This document shows positions 53,196 through 62,763 of a stretch of 64,000 bases of DNA, piece by piece. Position numbers and translations under genes: made by a program. Every line of letters starts with the position of its first letter. The stretch's first letter is position 1. The DNA is taken from assembly GCF_008124885.1 (NCBI RefSeq), contig NZ_VNHX01000019.1:29051-93050 (forward strand), in the 5' to 3' direction. The stretch is from Sphingobacterium allocomposti. Its GTDB lineage: Bacteria; Bacteroidota; Bacteroidia; Sphingobacteriales; Sphingobacteriaceae. Below the pieces are notes generated by a model. It saw only the letters and a list, made by a program, of their open reading frames with translations, was not told where the DNA came from and ran no database searches.

Positions 53196-54254
53196 TTATT
53201 TTTTGATAGAGAACCGGTATATCGTTTCCGATTCGAAAATTTGCCCCGGCTCTAAAATAACAGAAGGAAAACCTTGTTGATTGGGACTGTCAGGGTAGTG
53301 TTGCGTTTCGAAACAAAAGGCGGTTCTGGAATAATATTTCCGTCCTGATTTACCGGTATCCTCGCCGGACAGAAAGTTTCCCGTATAGAATTGTATACCC
53401 GGTTCCGTCGTAAAGACCTCCAGCTGTATTCCCGAATGGGAAGAAAAAGCGAGAGCGGCGGCTCTTGAAAAAGGATGGCGATTAATGAACGTATGATCAT
53501 ATCCATTTCCCCGTGCGAGCTGTATATCGTCGTCGCCGATGTCGTCTGAAATCTTCTTGGGCGTGCGGAAATCAAACGGGGTATTTTCAACCGGCGCTTC
53601 CTCACCCAGCGGGATTTGATTTTCGTCAATTGGCAGATAAGAGGCAGAAGGGATGCAGATGACGTGGTTTAGTATATCGCTATGGCCTTCGCCGTTTAGG
53701 TTGAAGTAAGCGTGGTTTGTTAGGTTTATCACCGTTTTGCGATCCGTTTCAGCTTTATAAAGAATGATGATCTCGTTGTCGTCAGTGAGCTCGAACGACA
53801 CATGTACTTTGAGGTTGCCCGGAAATCCCTCCTCCCCATCGGGAGAAACGTAGTAGAAGTCTATCTTCTTTTTGAAAGAAACCTGCCTATCCCATACTTT
53901 CGTATGAAAGCCGGAAGGCCCACCGTGTAACGAATTATTGCCGTTATTTTTTTGTAGCGTATAAGCCGTTCCGTCAAGAGAAAAGCTGCCTTCGGCAATT
54001 CTGTTCGCGAAACGCCCGATTGTAGCGCCGTGGTACTGCTCCTTAGCGTTTACGTAATCGTGAATAGAATTGAACCCCAATACGACATCACAAAGATTGC
54101 CTTCCCGATCAGGAACGAGAACACTCACAATGCGGGCGCCGTAATCCGTAAACGCCACCTGCATACCCGATCGGTTTTTCAGTGTAATCAAATGCGTATT
54201 CTTTCCATCTATTTTATGTTCGAAATCTTTCGCTGCGGGAATTTTGTAAATCAT
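53196..54254 (-). CDS. galM: Aldose 1-epimerase
   Basis: 352 residues. It interconverts alpha and beta forms of sugars such as galactose or glucose. The family motifs are TIGRFANRIAEGSF, NGNNSLHGGPSGFHTKVW (substrate His), NLTNHAYFNLNGEG (catalytic His) and PGIQFYTGNFLSG with the catalytic Glu close by (TEPG). It has no signal peptide and is cytoplasmic. No galK or galT is adjacent. It is convergent with argH. Confidence 0.94.
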   Translation of the reverse strand: MIYKIPAAKDFEHKIDGKNTHLITLKNRSGMQVAFTDYGARIVSVLVPDREGNLCDVVLGFNSIHDYVNAKEQYHGATIGRFANRIAEGSFSLDGTAYTLQKNNGNNSLHGGPSGFHTKVWDRQVSFKKKIDFYYVSPDGEEGFPGNLKVHVSFELTDDNEIIILYKAETDRKTVINLTNHAYFNLNGEGHSDILNHVICIPSASYLPIDENQIPLGEEAPVENTPFDFRTPKKISDDIGDDDIQLARGNGYDHTFINRHPFSRAAALAFSSHSGIQLEVFTTEPGIQFYTGNFLSGEDTGKSGRKYYSRTAFCFETQHYPDSPNQQGFPSVILEPGQIFESETIYRFSIKK

Positions 54255-54550
54255 CGTATTTATAAATAGTTACTACTTATAAAAGTACGTATTCCACCTG
54301 ACAAGCGAAAGTAAAGTGACGAAAGTCTTTTTTTATAATCCAAAATGTGTTGCATAACAGGCGGATGGACTAAATCTTTCCCCGCTTCAGGTTAAGAAAC
54401 CTATATTTCATCTGTAAAATAATCTTTCAATATAATGGAAGCTAACGAAATAAATTATTTTATATGGTGTTTAACTAAATGGCTTATAAAAATGAATTAC
54501 TCATGATAGTTTTTTATATTATGGTATTCGTGAATGCCAAGCATTTTATT

Positions 54551-54558
54551 TAGGTTTG
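54551..54558 (+). promoter_or_regulatory. -7 box of dgt
   Basis: TAGGTTTG matches TAnnTTTG 22 bases before the dgt ATG at 54580. A clear -33 TTG at normal spacing was not found. The rest of the 54255-54550 spacer is AT-rich with no gene or strong structure. Confidence 0.45.
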
Positions 54559-54579
54559 CCGCAATACATAGTGTTTTAC

Positions 54580-55926
54580 ATGAATTGGAAACAATTGCTT
54601 TCAGCGAAACGCTGGGGATACGAGCATCGTCAGGTGAGCGACCACCTGGACGCGCGTTCTGAATTTCAGCGTGATTACGATCGATTAATATTTTCGTCTC
54701 CTTTCAGGAGACTACAAAACAAAACACAGGTTTTTCCACTGCCCGGAGCCGTGTTTGTGCACAATAGATTGACGCACAGTTTGGAGGTGGCCAGCGTCGG
54801 CCGCTCTTTGGGACGTCTATTTTATAATCTTACAAAAAAGGACAATCCGGATATTGATCGGGATTGTCCTTTTCTGCAGGAAGTAGGCAATATTATTTCT
54901 GCGGCATGCTTGTCGCACGACCTTGGAAACCCTGCTTTTGGTCATTCAGGCGAAGCAGCCATATCTTCTTATTTTATAGAAGGCGCCGGAAAGAAATATC
55001 AAGAGCTGGTTACCCCCCAGCAATGGGCCGATCTGACCCATTTTGAGGGGAACGCAAACGCTCTCCGGATCCTGACACACGCCTTCAACGGTAAAGATGA
55101 ACGGGGGTATGCATTGACCTATGCAACACTTGCATCTATTGTCAAATATCCCTGCGCAGCTATAGATGGACATATCAAAGGAAACCACCATCGGAAGAAA
55201 TACGGCTTCTTTGAGTCTGAGGTGCAGACATTTGAAAAGATTGCAACGGAGCTGGGGCTGGAGCGGGATCCGACTAACACGCACGGCTATCTGCGCCATC
55301 CGCTGGTCTATCTGGTAGAGGCTGCGGACGATATTTGCTATAACATCATTGATCTGGAGGATGCACACCACCTCAAGATTTTGTCGTATCAACAAGTCGA
55401 GGATCTGCTGCTGCCACTGTGTGGGGGAGAAGATCTGCGTACGAGGCTGGACGCACTGAAAGACACCGGAAGCCGGGTGGAGCTCCTGCGCGCCAAAGCT
55501 ATTAATACGCTAATACACGGTTGCGCTGAAGTGTTTGCGAAGAATCAGGATGCCTTTTTATCAGGGACCTTCCGAAGTGCGTTAATTGATGCCCTCGACC
55601 AGCCGATCGTCGAACAGATGCGGCGTATATCCGACATATCGGTCGCGCAGATCTACAATGCACCGACCGTTGTTCAGATAGAGATTGCAGGCTATAAAGT
55701 TATGAACGCTCTGTTAGAAGAGTTTATTCCAGCGTATCTGAAGACGAATAAGTCCATGTTTGACAAGAAGCTGGTAGCCATGATCCCTGAACAGTTTCAT
55801 ACCGGGAAGAATGACGCATATGCAAAAATCAGGGCTGTACTGGATTTTGTTTCCGGCATGACGGATGTATATGCCGTCGATCTGTACCGGAAGATCAAAG
55901 GTATTTCTATTCCATCGTTAGACTAG
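54580..55926 (+). CDS. dgt: Deoxyguanosinetriphosphate triphosphohydrolase (dGTPase)
   Basis: 448 residues from the ATG at 54580 (MNWKQLLSAKRWGYEH); the open frame starts at a TTG at 54556, but that codon lies within the -7 box. It is an HD-domain enzyme that hydrolyses dGTP to deoxyguanosine and triphosphate. RLQNKTQVFPLPGAVFVHNRLTHSLEVA gives the first His, and His113-Asp114 are in CLSHDLGNPAFGHSGE. HFEGNANALRILTHA and YLVEAADDICYNIIDLED complete the HD site. It would control dNTP pools. Confidence 0.95.
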   Translation: MNWKQLLSAKRWGYEHRQVSDHLDARSEFQRDYDRLIFSSPFRRLQNKTQVFPLPGAVFVHNRLTHSLEVASVGRSLGRLFYNLTKKDNPDIDRDCPFLQEVGNIISAACLSHDLGNPAFGHSGEAAISSYFIEGAGKKYQELVTPQQWADLTHFEGNANALRILTHAFNGKDERGYALTYATLASIVKYPCAAIDGHIKGNHHRKKYGFFESEVQTFEKIATELGLERDPTNTHGYLRHPLVYLVEAADDICYNIIDLEDAHHLKILSYQQVEDLLLPLCGGEDLRTRLDALKDTGSRVELLRAKAINTLIHGCAEVFAKNQDAFLSGTFRSALIDALDQPIVEQMRRISDISVAQIYNAPTVVQIEIAGYKVMNALLEEFIPAYLKTNKSMFDKKLVAMIPEQFHTGKNDAYAKIRAVLDFVSGMTDVYAVDLYRKIKGISIPSLD

Positions 55927-55972
55927 TAGGTATAATAGGATTGATTTTAACTTTTAATTTTTTACTGGTTCA

Positions 55973-58096
55973 ATGAAAGTAGTTATAGCGGAAAAGCCTT
56001 CGGTAGCTCGGGATCTGGCCCGTGTGATGGGTGCAAAGGAAGTGAAGGATGGGTACATTACAGGAAACGGATATGCTTTTACCTATGCTTTCGGACATCT
56101 GGTTCAGCTGTGTACTCCCCAGACGTACGGATATACGAACTGGGCTGTTTCGAATTTACCTATCATCCCGCAGGAGTTCAAGCTGGAACCAAAGAAAGTC
56201 AAAAGGGACGGCCGGCAGATTGATGACGCAGGGGCTGTCAAGCAGCTAAATATTATTAAAAGCCTTCTGAATGAAGCCGAAGAAATTATTGTGGCAACCG
56301 ATGCGGGGCGGGAAGGTGAACTTATTTTCAGGAATATTTACTACTTCTTAAACTCGAAGGTTCCGTTCAAGCGGCTCTGGATTTCGTCGCAAACCGATAA
56401 AGCGATCAAAGAAGGCTTTGCCAATTTAAAGGACGGGGCGGAGTACGATAGCTTGTACATGTCGGCGAAGTCCCGGTCGGAATCGGACTGGCTTATCGGT
56501 ATCAATGCGACACAGGCATTAACGTTGGCGGCCGGAAATAAAGGGCTGCTCTCGCTCGGCCGGGTACAGACCCCCACGTTGGCCATGATCTGTTCCCGTT
56601 ACCTGGAGAATAAGGATTTTAAACCCCAGGCTTTCTATAAAATTCAGGCCGGATTTGAGAAAGATAATATCAAGTTTAAGGCAACCTCTAATAAAATTGA
56701 GAAGAAGGAGGAGGCCGAGCAGGCCATCGCGCAGATCTCTGTAGGGTCGGAAGCAAAGGTCACGAAAGTCGAGGCGAAGGAGGTAAAAGAACCGCCGCCT
56801 CTTTTATTCGACCTGACGTCATTGCAACAAGACGCGAATAAAAGATATGGCTACTCTGCCGATCAGACGTTGAGTATTGCCCAGACCCTCTACGAAAAAA
56901 AAGTGATAACCTATCCGCGTACAGGCTCCCGGTATATTGGCGAAGATGTATTTGAAAAGATCGGGGAATTGTTTCAGCACCTGGCGGATACAGCCGAAGA
57001 GGGAATCGCCGCCATCAGCCGGAACCTCATCGGTGCTAAGTTAAATAAGCGTTCCGTCGACGACAAAAAGGTCACCGATCACCACGCGCTGCTGGTTACC
57101 GACGAAAAGCCAGGACCCATGCCGAAGGATCAGCAACATATCTACAACATGATAGCAAAGAGAATGGTCGAGAGCTTCTCAGAGGTCTGTCTAAAAGATA
57201 TTACGACGGTAACGATCGACGCCAAAGGGGTGGAGCTTGTCGCCAAAGGTACCGTCATCAAACAGTATGGCTGGCGCCTTTCTCCTGATCAGGTCGAACT
57301 GCCGGACGATGATAAAACGTCTGACGATCAGGATAATGAAAACGCGCAGCTCCCCAAGCTGGCGGCTGAAGAGGTTTTGGAGATATTATCCCTCGAGCTG
57401 GCGGAGCGGTTTACTAAAGCTAAGCCGATTCATACCGAGGCTTCTTTATTGAAGGCGATGGAAACTTCCGGAAAAGATATTGAGGATGAGGAGATGCGTC
57501 AGGCGATGAAAGATTGCGGTCTGGGAACGCCGGCGACACGTGCCGCTACAATAGAGACATTATTCCAACGCGATTATATCAAGCGCGATAAGAAAAAGCT
57601 CATTCCGACAGAAAAAGGACTGGCCGTGTACCAGTTGGTGAAAGACCGGTCTATAGCGAAAGTCACGCTCACTGGTAAGTGGGAGCAAAAGCTGGAAGAG
57701 ATGCGCAGTAATAAGGTGTCCTACGACGTGTTTATGAAGCATATTAAAGACTATACCGTGAAAATCACAAAAGAACTGCTGCAACTTCGGATAGCTATTC
57801 AGCATGAGGAACTTAAACCGTTACAGAAGGGGAAGATAAAATGTCCGAAGTGTAAGCCCGGGAATGTACAGCTCTACGAAAAGGTGGGGCAATGCGATCA
57901 CTATGCGCGGGGCTGCGACTTCAAAATCTGGAGAACACTCCATGGCGTTTTCCTGGATGAAAAAGAAATGAAAAACCTGCTGGAAAAGGGAAGGACCTCG
58001 GTGTTAAAAGGCGTGACGGCAAAGGAAGGGCAGGTTGCAGATACCTCGCTCATCTTTCAGGATTTTCGCGTCCTGATTGCAGACGCAACAGCGTAG
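55973..58096 (+). CDS. topB: DNA topoisomerase III (type IA)
   Basis: 707 residues. It relaxes and decatenates DNA through a tyrosine intermediate. The Toprim domain opens with VVIAEKPSVARDLARVMG and has VATDAGREGELIFR (acidic metal residues). SKSRSESDWLIGINATQALT and SLGRVQTPTLAMI follow. The catalytic Tyr314 is in VITYPRTGSRYI. The end carries a zinc-ribbon-like KCPKCKPGNVQLYEK...CDHYARGCDFKIW. The decatenation loop between about 440 and 460 is acidic and Asp-rich (PDDDKTSDDQDNENAQ). It follows dgt by 46 bases and may share its transcript. Confidence 0.95.
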   Translation: MKVVIAEKPSVARDLARVMGAKEVKDGYITGNGYAFTYAFGHLVQLCTPQTYGYTNWAVSNLPIIPQEFKLEPKKVKRDGRQIDDAGAVKQLNIIKSLLNEAEEIIVATDAGREGELIFRNIYYFLNSKVPFKRLWISSQTDKAIKEGFANLKDGAEYDSLYMSAKSRSESDWLIGINATQALTLAAGNKGLLSLGRVQTPTLAMICSRYLENKDFKPQAFYKIQAGFEKDNIKFKATSNKIEKKEEAEQAIAQISVGSEAKVTKVEAKEVKEPPPLLFDLTSLQQDANKRYGYSADQTLSIAQTLYEKKVITYPRTGSRYIGEDVFEKIGELFQHLADTAEEGIAAISRNLIGAKLNKRSVDDKKVTDHHALLVTDEKPGPMPKDQQHIYNMIAKRMVESFSEVCLKDITTVTIDAKGVELVAKGTVIKQYGWRLSPDQVELPDDDKTSDDQDNENAQLPKLAAEEVLEILSLELAERFTKAKPIHTEASLLKAMETSGKDIEDEEMRQAMKDCGLGTPATRAATIETLFQRDYIKRDKKKLIPTEKGLAVYQLVKDRSIAKVTLTGKWEQKLEEMRSNKVSYDVFMKHIKDYTVKITKELLQLRIAIQHEELKPLQKGKIKCPKCKPGNVQLYEKVGQCDHYARGCDFKIWRTLHGVFLDEKEMKNLLEKGRTSVLKGVTAKEGQVADTSLIFQDFRVLIADATA

Positions 58097-58140
58097 TGCA
58101 GAATTGACTTCGGTTTAACATTAGGGCACAACAAAAGTAA

Positions 58141-58148
58141 TATCTTTG
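58141..58148 (+). promoter_or_regulatory. -7 box for a leaderless or nearly leaderless transcript
   Basis: TATCTTTG at 58141-58148 is a full -7 match. Transcription would start about 58153 to 58155, at or next to the ATG of the following gene at 58155. A -33 TTG at normal spacing is missing (a weak TTA near 58121). Confidence 0.5.
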
Positions 58149-58154
58149 CGGCCT

Positions 58155-59138
58155 ATGGCATCAAGACTATACAATCCTTTTTTGGATTTCAAATTCGACA
58201 ACAGCAGGTGTTTTCTGTCTGGAGAACCATTACAATCTGCAGATGAACAGATACAGGTTTTTCCCTTATGGATGATGAGAATGTTCGATCTGGAAGAAAA
58301 GCCGTTTAAAATGCTCGACGAGAATATCGTTACATATAAATCGCTCAAACTTCCGTGCGCATCACATGTAGCTTCATTCTTTGAGCAGTTAGAGACGCAA
58401 GTGGAACAAGCCATGATGGAGGGATATGACGCTGTCAGCCAGCTGACCGAGATCAATCTATTCCATTGGGTCGGGAAGATTCTGTACGGTGTGGTATTTA
58501 ACGAAATTCAGGCTGGGATTAGACAGGCGTTTATAAGCGGCGAAGAGATGAACTTCTCGCAGGCTTTGGTGCACAAATTCCGTAATCTGCATCATATGTT
58601 GCAGTCTATTTACCTGCCGATGGAATTCGAGCATAAAAACCCATTTTCGATTTTAGTCGTACCCGTAGATAACGCGCCGGAAACTTTTAGCTATAGGGAT
58701 GAGATCAACACGTTGGTTTTTTCATTTAGGATGCGTGACTTTGCGATCATAGCCACGTTGCAGGATAATGGTACAAACGCCATTTATCATGAGGACGTTT
58801 TAAAAGCCATTAACGGGAAGCTGCTGCACCCGATACAGTTTGAAGAGTTATGTGCCCGCTACTTTTATTCCGCTTATCTTTTTAACAGGCTTCCTGACTA
58901 CACGTATATGGAAACTCCTGAGAAGATTTTTGTTGAGCCGATGCCATTAAACGACTGGACATTGAAGCCTATTTTTGACACTTGGCAAGTGAAGACGTAT
59001 GGACAGGTCTTGGAAAACTTCTGGAAGCCGTGGGGCTTTACATTATTCGAAATTATCAAAGACCCCGAGCGCCCCATGAGTTTTATTACAGACGGTAAAG
59101 GACAATTTGTAACGGACCTTGATTTGCCAAAGCGATAA
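58155..59138 (+). CDS. Conserved hypothetical protein
   Basis: 327 residues from the ATG at 58155 (MASRLYNPFLDFKFDNSRCFLSGEPL). Near the start, NSRCFLSGEPLQSADEQIQVFPLWMM resembles a small HNH-like or zinc-binding opening with a single cysteine, too little for a claim. The rest is alpha-helical with several aromatic residues (NLFHWVGKILYGVVFNEI, LCARYFYSAYLFNRLPDY). No family is recognised. The strong -7 box at its start and coding statistics like its neighbours support expression. It is followed by a TonB-like gene 36 bases later. Confidence 0.75.
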   Translation: MASRLYNPFLDFKFDNSRCFLSGEPLQSADEQIQVFPLWMMRMFDLEEKPFKMLDENIVTYKSLKLPCASHVASFFEQLETQVEQAMMEGYDAVSQLTEINLFHWVGKILYGVVFNEIQAGIRQAFISGEEMNFSQALVHKFRNLHHMLQSIYLPMEFEHKNPFSILVVPVDNAPETFSYRDEINTLVFSFRMRDFAIIATLQDNGTNAIYHEDVLKAINGKLLHPIQFEELCARYFYSAYLFNRLPDYTYMETPEKIFVEPMPLNDWTLKPIFDTWQVKTYGQVLENFWKPWGFTLFEIIKDPERPMSFITDGKGQFVTDLDLPKR

Positions 59139-59174
59139 ATCTTGCCTATTTTTGAAGTAGGAAGGAGGTTCGGT

Positions 59175-59594
59175 ATGAAAGGTTGGTTGGTAGGTCTGTT
59201 TCTGGTTTTGTCGGTACATGCGCTTTTTGCTCAGGCGGACACGGACACCGCTGTGGTTGAAGAGGTGGACACCTATCCCCAGTTCCGCGGCGGGCTGGAA
59301 GGATGGAGCAGGTTTGTCCGGGACAACCTCAATTTACGTAACGTGATAAATGCCATGGATAGCACGGCTTATGTGGACTACGGTTTGCGCCAGACGGCGA
59401 TAATGGAGTTTACCGTCTGCGAAGATGGCCGTGTATGCGATATAGAGATCGCCAACAAAACCAAAATAAGTCCGGAATTCGCGGAAGAGGCTATGCGTAT
59501 CATGAAGCGTTCGCCGAAGTGGACTCCCGCCAGGAAAGAGGGAAAAGGTGTACGGATGCGGTTCAAGCAGTCTATAACGGCGGTATTGCAGTAA
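59175..59594 (+). CDS. TonB C-terminal domain-like secreted protein
   Basis: 139 residues from the ATG at 59175 (MKGWLVGLFLVLSVHALFAQA), which gives a clear signal peptide; a start at 59142 would hide it. The C-terminal part follows the TonB_C pattern common in Bacteroidota: VDTYPQFRGGLEGWSRFVRDNL, TAIMEFTVCEDGRVCDIEIANKTKISPEFAEEAMRIMKRSPKWTPARKEGKGVRMRF. There is no Pro-rich linker or proven membrane anchor beyond the signal, so it may not energise receptors. AAGGAGG 8 bases before the ATG is one of the few true SD sequences in the window. Confidence 0.82.
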   Translation: MKGWLVGLFLVLSVHALFAQADTDTAVVEEVDTYPQFRGGLEGWSRFVRDNLNLRNVINAMDSTAYVDYGLRQTAIMEFTVCEDGRVCDIEIANKTKISPEFAEEAMRIMKRSPKWTPARKEGKGVRMRFKQSITAVLQ

Positions 59595-59616
59595 TTTATG
59601 CAAATGGAAATATATA

Positions 59617-59645
59617 CATAAAGCCGGGGACAGCCCGGCTTTATG
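59617..59645. terminator. Bidirectional terminator between the TonB-like gene and lat
   Basis: A 12-bp stem (arms 59617-59628 and 59634-59645) with a 5-base loop lies between convergent genes; flanking A and T runs are short. Confidence 0.75.
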
Positions 59646-59658
59646 CGTTTCTGGTTTG

Positions 59659-60975
59659 CTAGCAAGCGTGCGGCGGTGCTACGGTTAGCAGCGACTGTCG
59701 TACAATAGCCATGGCCTTGTCTATTTCTTCAATGGTAACGGTCAGGTGTGGCCGGAACCGGACACTTCTTCCCCCGCAGCCCAAGATAATCAGACCGTTT
59801 TGCATTGCGTTTTTTATAAAGGCGTCGCGATGCCCGCCTGTGTCGAAGTCGAAGGAAGCCATCAGGCCGAGCCCTCTCGGGTTTGAAAGATACGGATGGC
59901 TGTCAACCAGCTGCTTCAGCTGGTTTAATAGGTATCTGCCGACTTCCTGTGCCTTTTGTACGAGGTTGTCCTGTTCAATGATTTCCAAAATAAACTTGAA
60001 GCGGAGCATGTCAATGAAGTTACCACCGAAGGTCGAATTGATACGGCTGGACTCTTGGAACACGTGGTGTCCGACCCGGTCGAATGTCCGGCGGTTGGCC
60101 AGGATGCCGCATACCTGCGTTTTCTTTCCGAAGGCAATGACGTCCGGTGTTATATCAAAATGTTGATAAGCCCACATCTTTCCCGTCATAGCCAAGCCGG
60201 TTTGTACTTCATCAAGGATGAGCAGGATGTCGTGTCGGTCGCATATTTGACGGAGCTTCTTGAAAAAATCTTTGCGAAAATGGTTATCTCCTCCTTCTCC
60301 TTGTATAGGCTCTAAAATAATACAGGCTATTTCGTCAGGAAAACGAGCAATGGCGTCTTCGATTTGCCGGACAGCTTCCTCTTCGTTGCGGATGGTAGCG
60401 TTGAGCGACTCTTCCGTTAAAGGGAAGGTTAGTTTGGGGTTTATAATGCGTGGCCAGTTGAACTTCGGAAAGTACATGTATTTCCTGGGGTCCGTTGTGT
60501 TGGTCAGTGATAACGTATATCCAGACCGTCCGTGGAATGCTTCCTGGAAATGGATGACCTGCGATGCCTCTTTTGTGATGCCCTTAGCGAGGTTCAATCT
60601 CGTTTTCCAGTCAAAGGCTGCCTTTAACGCATTCTCCACGGCAAGGGCTCCGCCGGAAATAAAAAAGCAATACGATAGCTCTTGGGGGATAGCCACACGG
60701 GAAAAGGTTGTTAGGATATCGGCGTACTGATAAGGATAGGTGTCGGACATCGCAGGTTTATTAACGGCCATTTTGCCCAGGAGGTTTTGTTGTGCTACGA
60801 TATAAGGATGGTTGTAGCCTACAGGCGAGGAGGCGAACATGGAAAACATATCCAGATAACGATCTCCGTTTCGATCGACAAGGTAGGACCCCGCAGATTT
60901 TTCGAGATCGAGCTCTATCGGAAAACCGTCCGCCAATATGTGCTTAGCAAGGATTTTATGTAGTTCTCTCATCAT
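59659..60975 (-). CDS. lat: L-lysine 6-transaminase
   Basis: 438 residues, class III aminotransferase of the lysine-epsilon type. It transfers the epsilon-amino group of lysine to 2-oxoglutarate, giving aminoadipate semialdehyde. MFSMFASSPVGYNHPYI, FFISGGALAVENALKAAFDWK, EAFHGRSGYTLSLTNT and ACIILEPIQGEGGDNHFR fit Lat closely. LILDEVQTGLAMTGKMWA has the PLP Asp, and the lysine is in FGKKTQVCG (Lys284 or 285). The aldehyde dehydrogenase gene lies just upstream on the same strand (35-base gap), completing the pathway step. Confidence 0.93.
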   Translation of the reverse strand: MMRELHKILAKHILADGFPIELDLEKSAGSYLVDRNGDRYLDMFSMFASSPVGYNHPYIVAQQNLLGKMAVNKPAMSDTYPYQYADILTTFSRVAIPQELSYCFFISGGALAVENALKAAFDWKTRLNLAKGITKEASQVIHFQEAFHGRSGYTLSLTNTTDPRKYMYFPKFNWPRIINPKLTFPLTEESLNATIRNEEEAVRQIEDAIARFPDEIACIILEPIQGEGGDNHFRKDFFKKLRQICDRHDILLILDEVQTGLAMTGKMWAYQHFDITPDVIAFGKKTQVCGILANRRTFDRVGHHVFQESSRINSTFGGNFIDMLRFKFILEIIEQDNLVQKAQEVGRYLLNQLKQLVDSHPYLSNPRGLGLMASFDFDTGGHRDAFIKNAMQNGLIILGCGGRSVRFRPHLTVTIEEIDKAMAIVRQSLLTVAPPHAC

Positions 60976-61010
60976 ATTAGTTGTTAATCTAGGTTTCTTA
61001 AGCGATGCGA

Positions 61011-62540
61011 TTAAAGATTGAATTTTATGCCTTGAGCGAGTGGAAGGCTCGTGCTATAATTGATGGTATTCGTCTGTCTACGCATATAGACCTTCCATGA
61101 ATCGGAGCCTGACTCGCGGCCGCCGCCAGACTCTTTTTCGCCGCCGAACGCGCCACCAATTTCAGCTCCTGAAGTACCGATGTTGACATTGGCGATGCCG
61201 CAGTCAGATCCTTTATGGCTAAGAAAATATTCTGCTTCGCGAAGGTTTGTGGTCATAATCGCTGACGACAAGCCTTGTGGGACATCGTTTTGAAGCGCGA
61301 TTGCCTCTTCGACGCTGCCGGTGTATCTAATAAGATAGAGGATAGGAGCAAACGTTTCAGTTTGCACAATTTTAAAATGATTTTCAACTTCTGCGATGAC
61401 AGGTTTGACATAACAGCCGCTTTCAAATCCGTGTCCCGCTAATACGCCGCCGCTAACCAGAAAAGTACCGCCTTCTTCTTCTATTTTTCTCAAGGCGTCG
61501 GAGTAAGCGTTAACCGCTGCTTTATCGATGAGAGGCCCCATATGGGGTTCAGCCTCGAGCGGGTTTCCAATTTTAATTTGTCTATAGGCTTCAACCAGGG
61601 AGGTTTTCACCTGCTCGTAGATGTCTTCGTGGACAATCAGCCGACGGGTACTGGTGCACCGTTGGCCGGCAGTTCCGATTGCTCCGAACACGGCCCCCAT
61701 GATGGTCATCTTTAGGTCGGCCTGCGGTGTTACGATAATGGCGTTGTTCCCGCCTAGTTCCAGCAATGACCTTCCAAGGCGTGCGGCGACGGTCGTCGCT
61801 ACTTGTCTTCCCATGTGTGTGGAGCCTGTTGCCGAAATTAGGGGTATGCGTGAATCTGCTGCTAACCATTTGCCCACCTCGGCATTGCCGGTCAGTAAAG
61901 AGGATATGCCTTCCGGAAGCTGATTGGCTTGAAGGATATCAGCTAAGATCTTTTGACAAGCTACGGCACATAAGGGCGTTTTTTCGCTGCCTTTCCAGAC
62001 AATCACGTTTCCGCATACCAACGCAAGGGCCGCATTCCAGGACCATACTGCGACAGGAAAGTTGAATGCTGATATAATACCTACGATGCCTAAGGGATGA
62101 TATTGTTCGAACATGCGATGGGCTGGGCGTTCGGAATGTATGGTAAAGCCATAGAGCTGTCGGGATTGGCCCACAGCGAAATCGCAGATGTCGATCATTT
62201 CCTGTACTTCTCCCAGACCTTCTTGATAAGACTTCCCCATTTCATAGGATACGAGTTTGCCCAGAGCAGGCTTTAGTTCCCGAAGTTTTTCGCCGAACTG
62301 CCGGACAATTTCTCCGCGTCGCGGTGCGGGTATGTCTGCCCAGATGGATTTTGCTTGAGAGGCAGTCTGCAGGACCTTTTCGTAATCGCGGGCATCGGAA
62401 GCTGTTATTACTGCGATGGCTTGACCGTCAACAGGGGAGTATGAAGTAATTTTCGGTCCATGTCCGAACCACTGCTGACCAGTGGAGCTTCCGGCTGCGA
62501 GATCGGTGATTCCGATCTTATGAAGTTCTGTGTTTATCAT
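61011..62540 (-). CDS. Aldehyde dehydrogenase of lysine catabolism (aminoadipate-semialdehyde/P6C dehydrogenase, ALDH7-like)
   Basis: 509 residues. The NAD-binding and catalytic motifs are SAFNFPVAVWSWNAALALVCGN, VWKGSEKTPL, FATGST-type ISATGSTHMGRQV, LLELGGNNA (catalytic Glu) and GQRCTSTRR (catalytic Cys295). This set is typical of ALDH7 / antiquitin and bacterial AmaB. It would oxidise aminoadipate semialdehyde (in equilibrium with piperideine-6-carboxylate) to 2-aminoadipate. It pairs with lat, which follows after 35 bases. No regulator is adjacent. Confidence 0.9.
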   Translation of the reverse strand: MINTELHKIGITDLAAGSSTGQQWFGHGPKITSYSPVDGQAIAVITASDARDYEKVLQTASQAKSIWADIPAPRRGEIVRQFGEKLRELKPALGKLVSYEMGKSYQEGLGEVQEMIDICDFAVGQSRQLYGFTIHSERPAHRMFEQYHPLGIVGIISAFNFPVAVWSWNAALALVCGNVIVWKGSEKTPLCAVACQKILADILQANQLPEGISSLLTGNAEVGKWLAADSRIPLISATGSTHMGRQVATTVAARLGRSLLELGGNNAIIVTPQADLKMTIMGAVFGAIGTAGQRCTSTRRLIVHEDIYEQVKTSLVEAYRQIKIGNPLEAEPHMGPLIDKAAVNAYSDALRKIEEEGGTFLVSGGVLAGHGFESGCYVKPVIAEVENHFKIVQTETFAPILYLIRYTGSVEEAIALQNDVPQGLSSAIMTTNLREAEYFLSHKGSDCGIANVNIGTSGAEIGGAFGGEKESGGGRESGSDSWKVYMRRQTNTINYSTSLPLAQGIKFNL

Positions 62541-62763
62541 AAAAAAGTTTATATTGTTCTATGTATCTGTAAAAATACTGAATATTGTTTTATAATTATA
62601 GTTGTTTGTCGATAATATTTTTTATGCTGCGAGCGTAAAGGTGAAGGCGCGGGTTTGTGAATTGTTAATCCGTAAAGATGTAAGCCGTGACCGGTGGGGA
62701 TCAGCCTTCGGTACAGGGCCGGCCCACGTGCGGGGCAGAAGCCGGTCAGCGGTAAGAATAATA

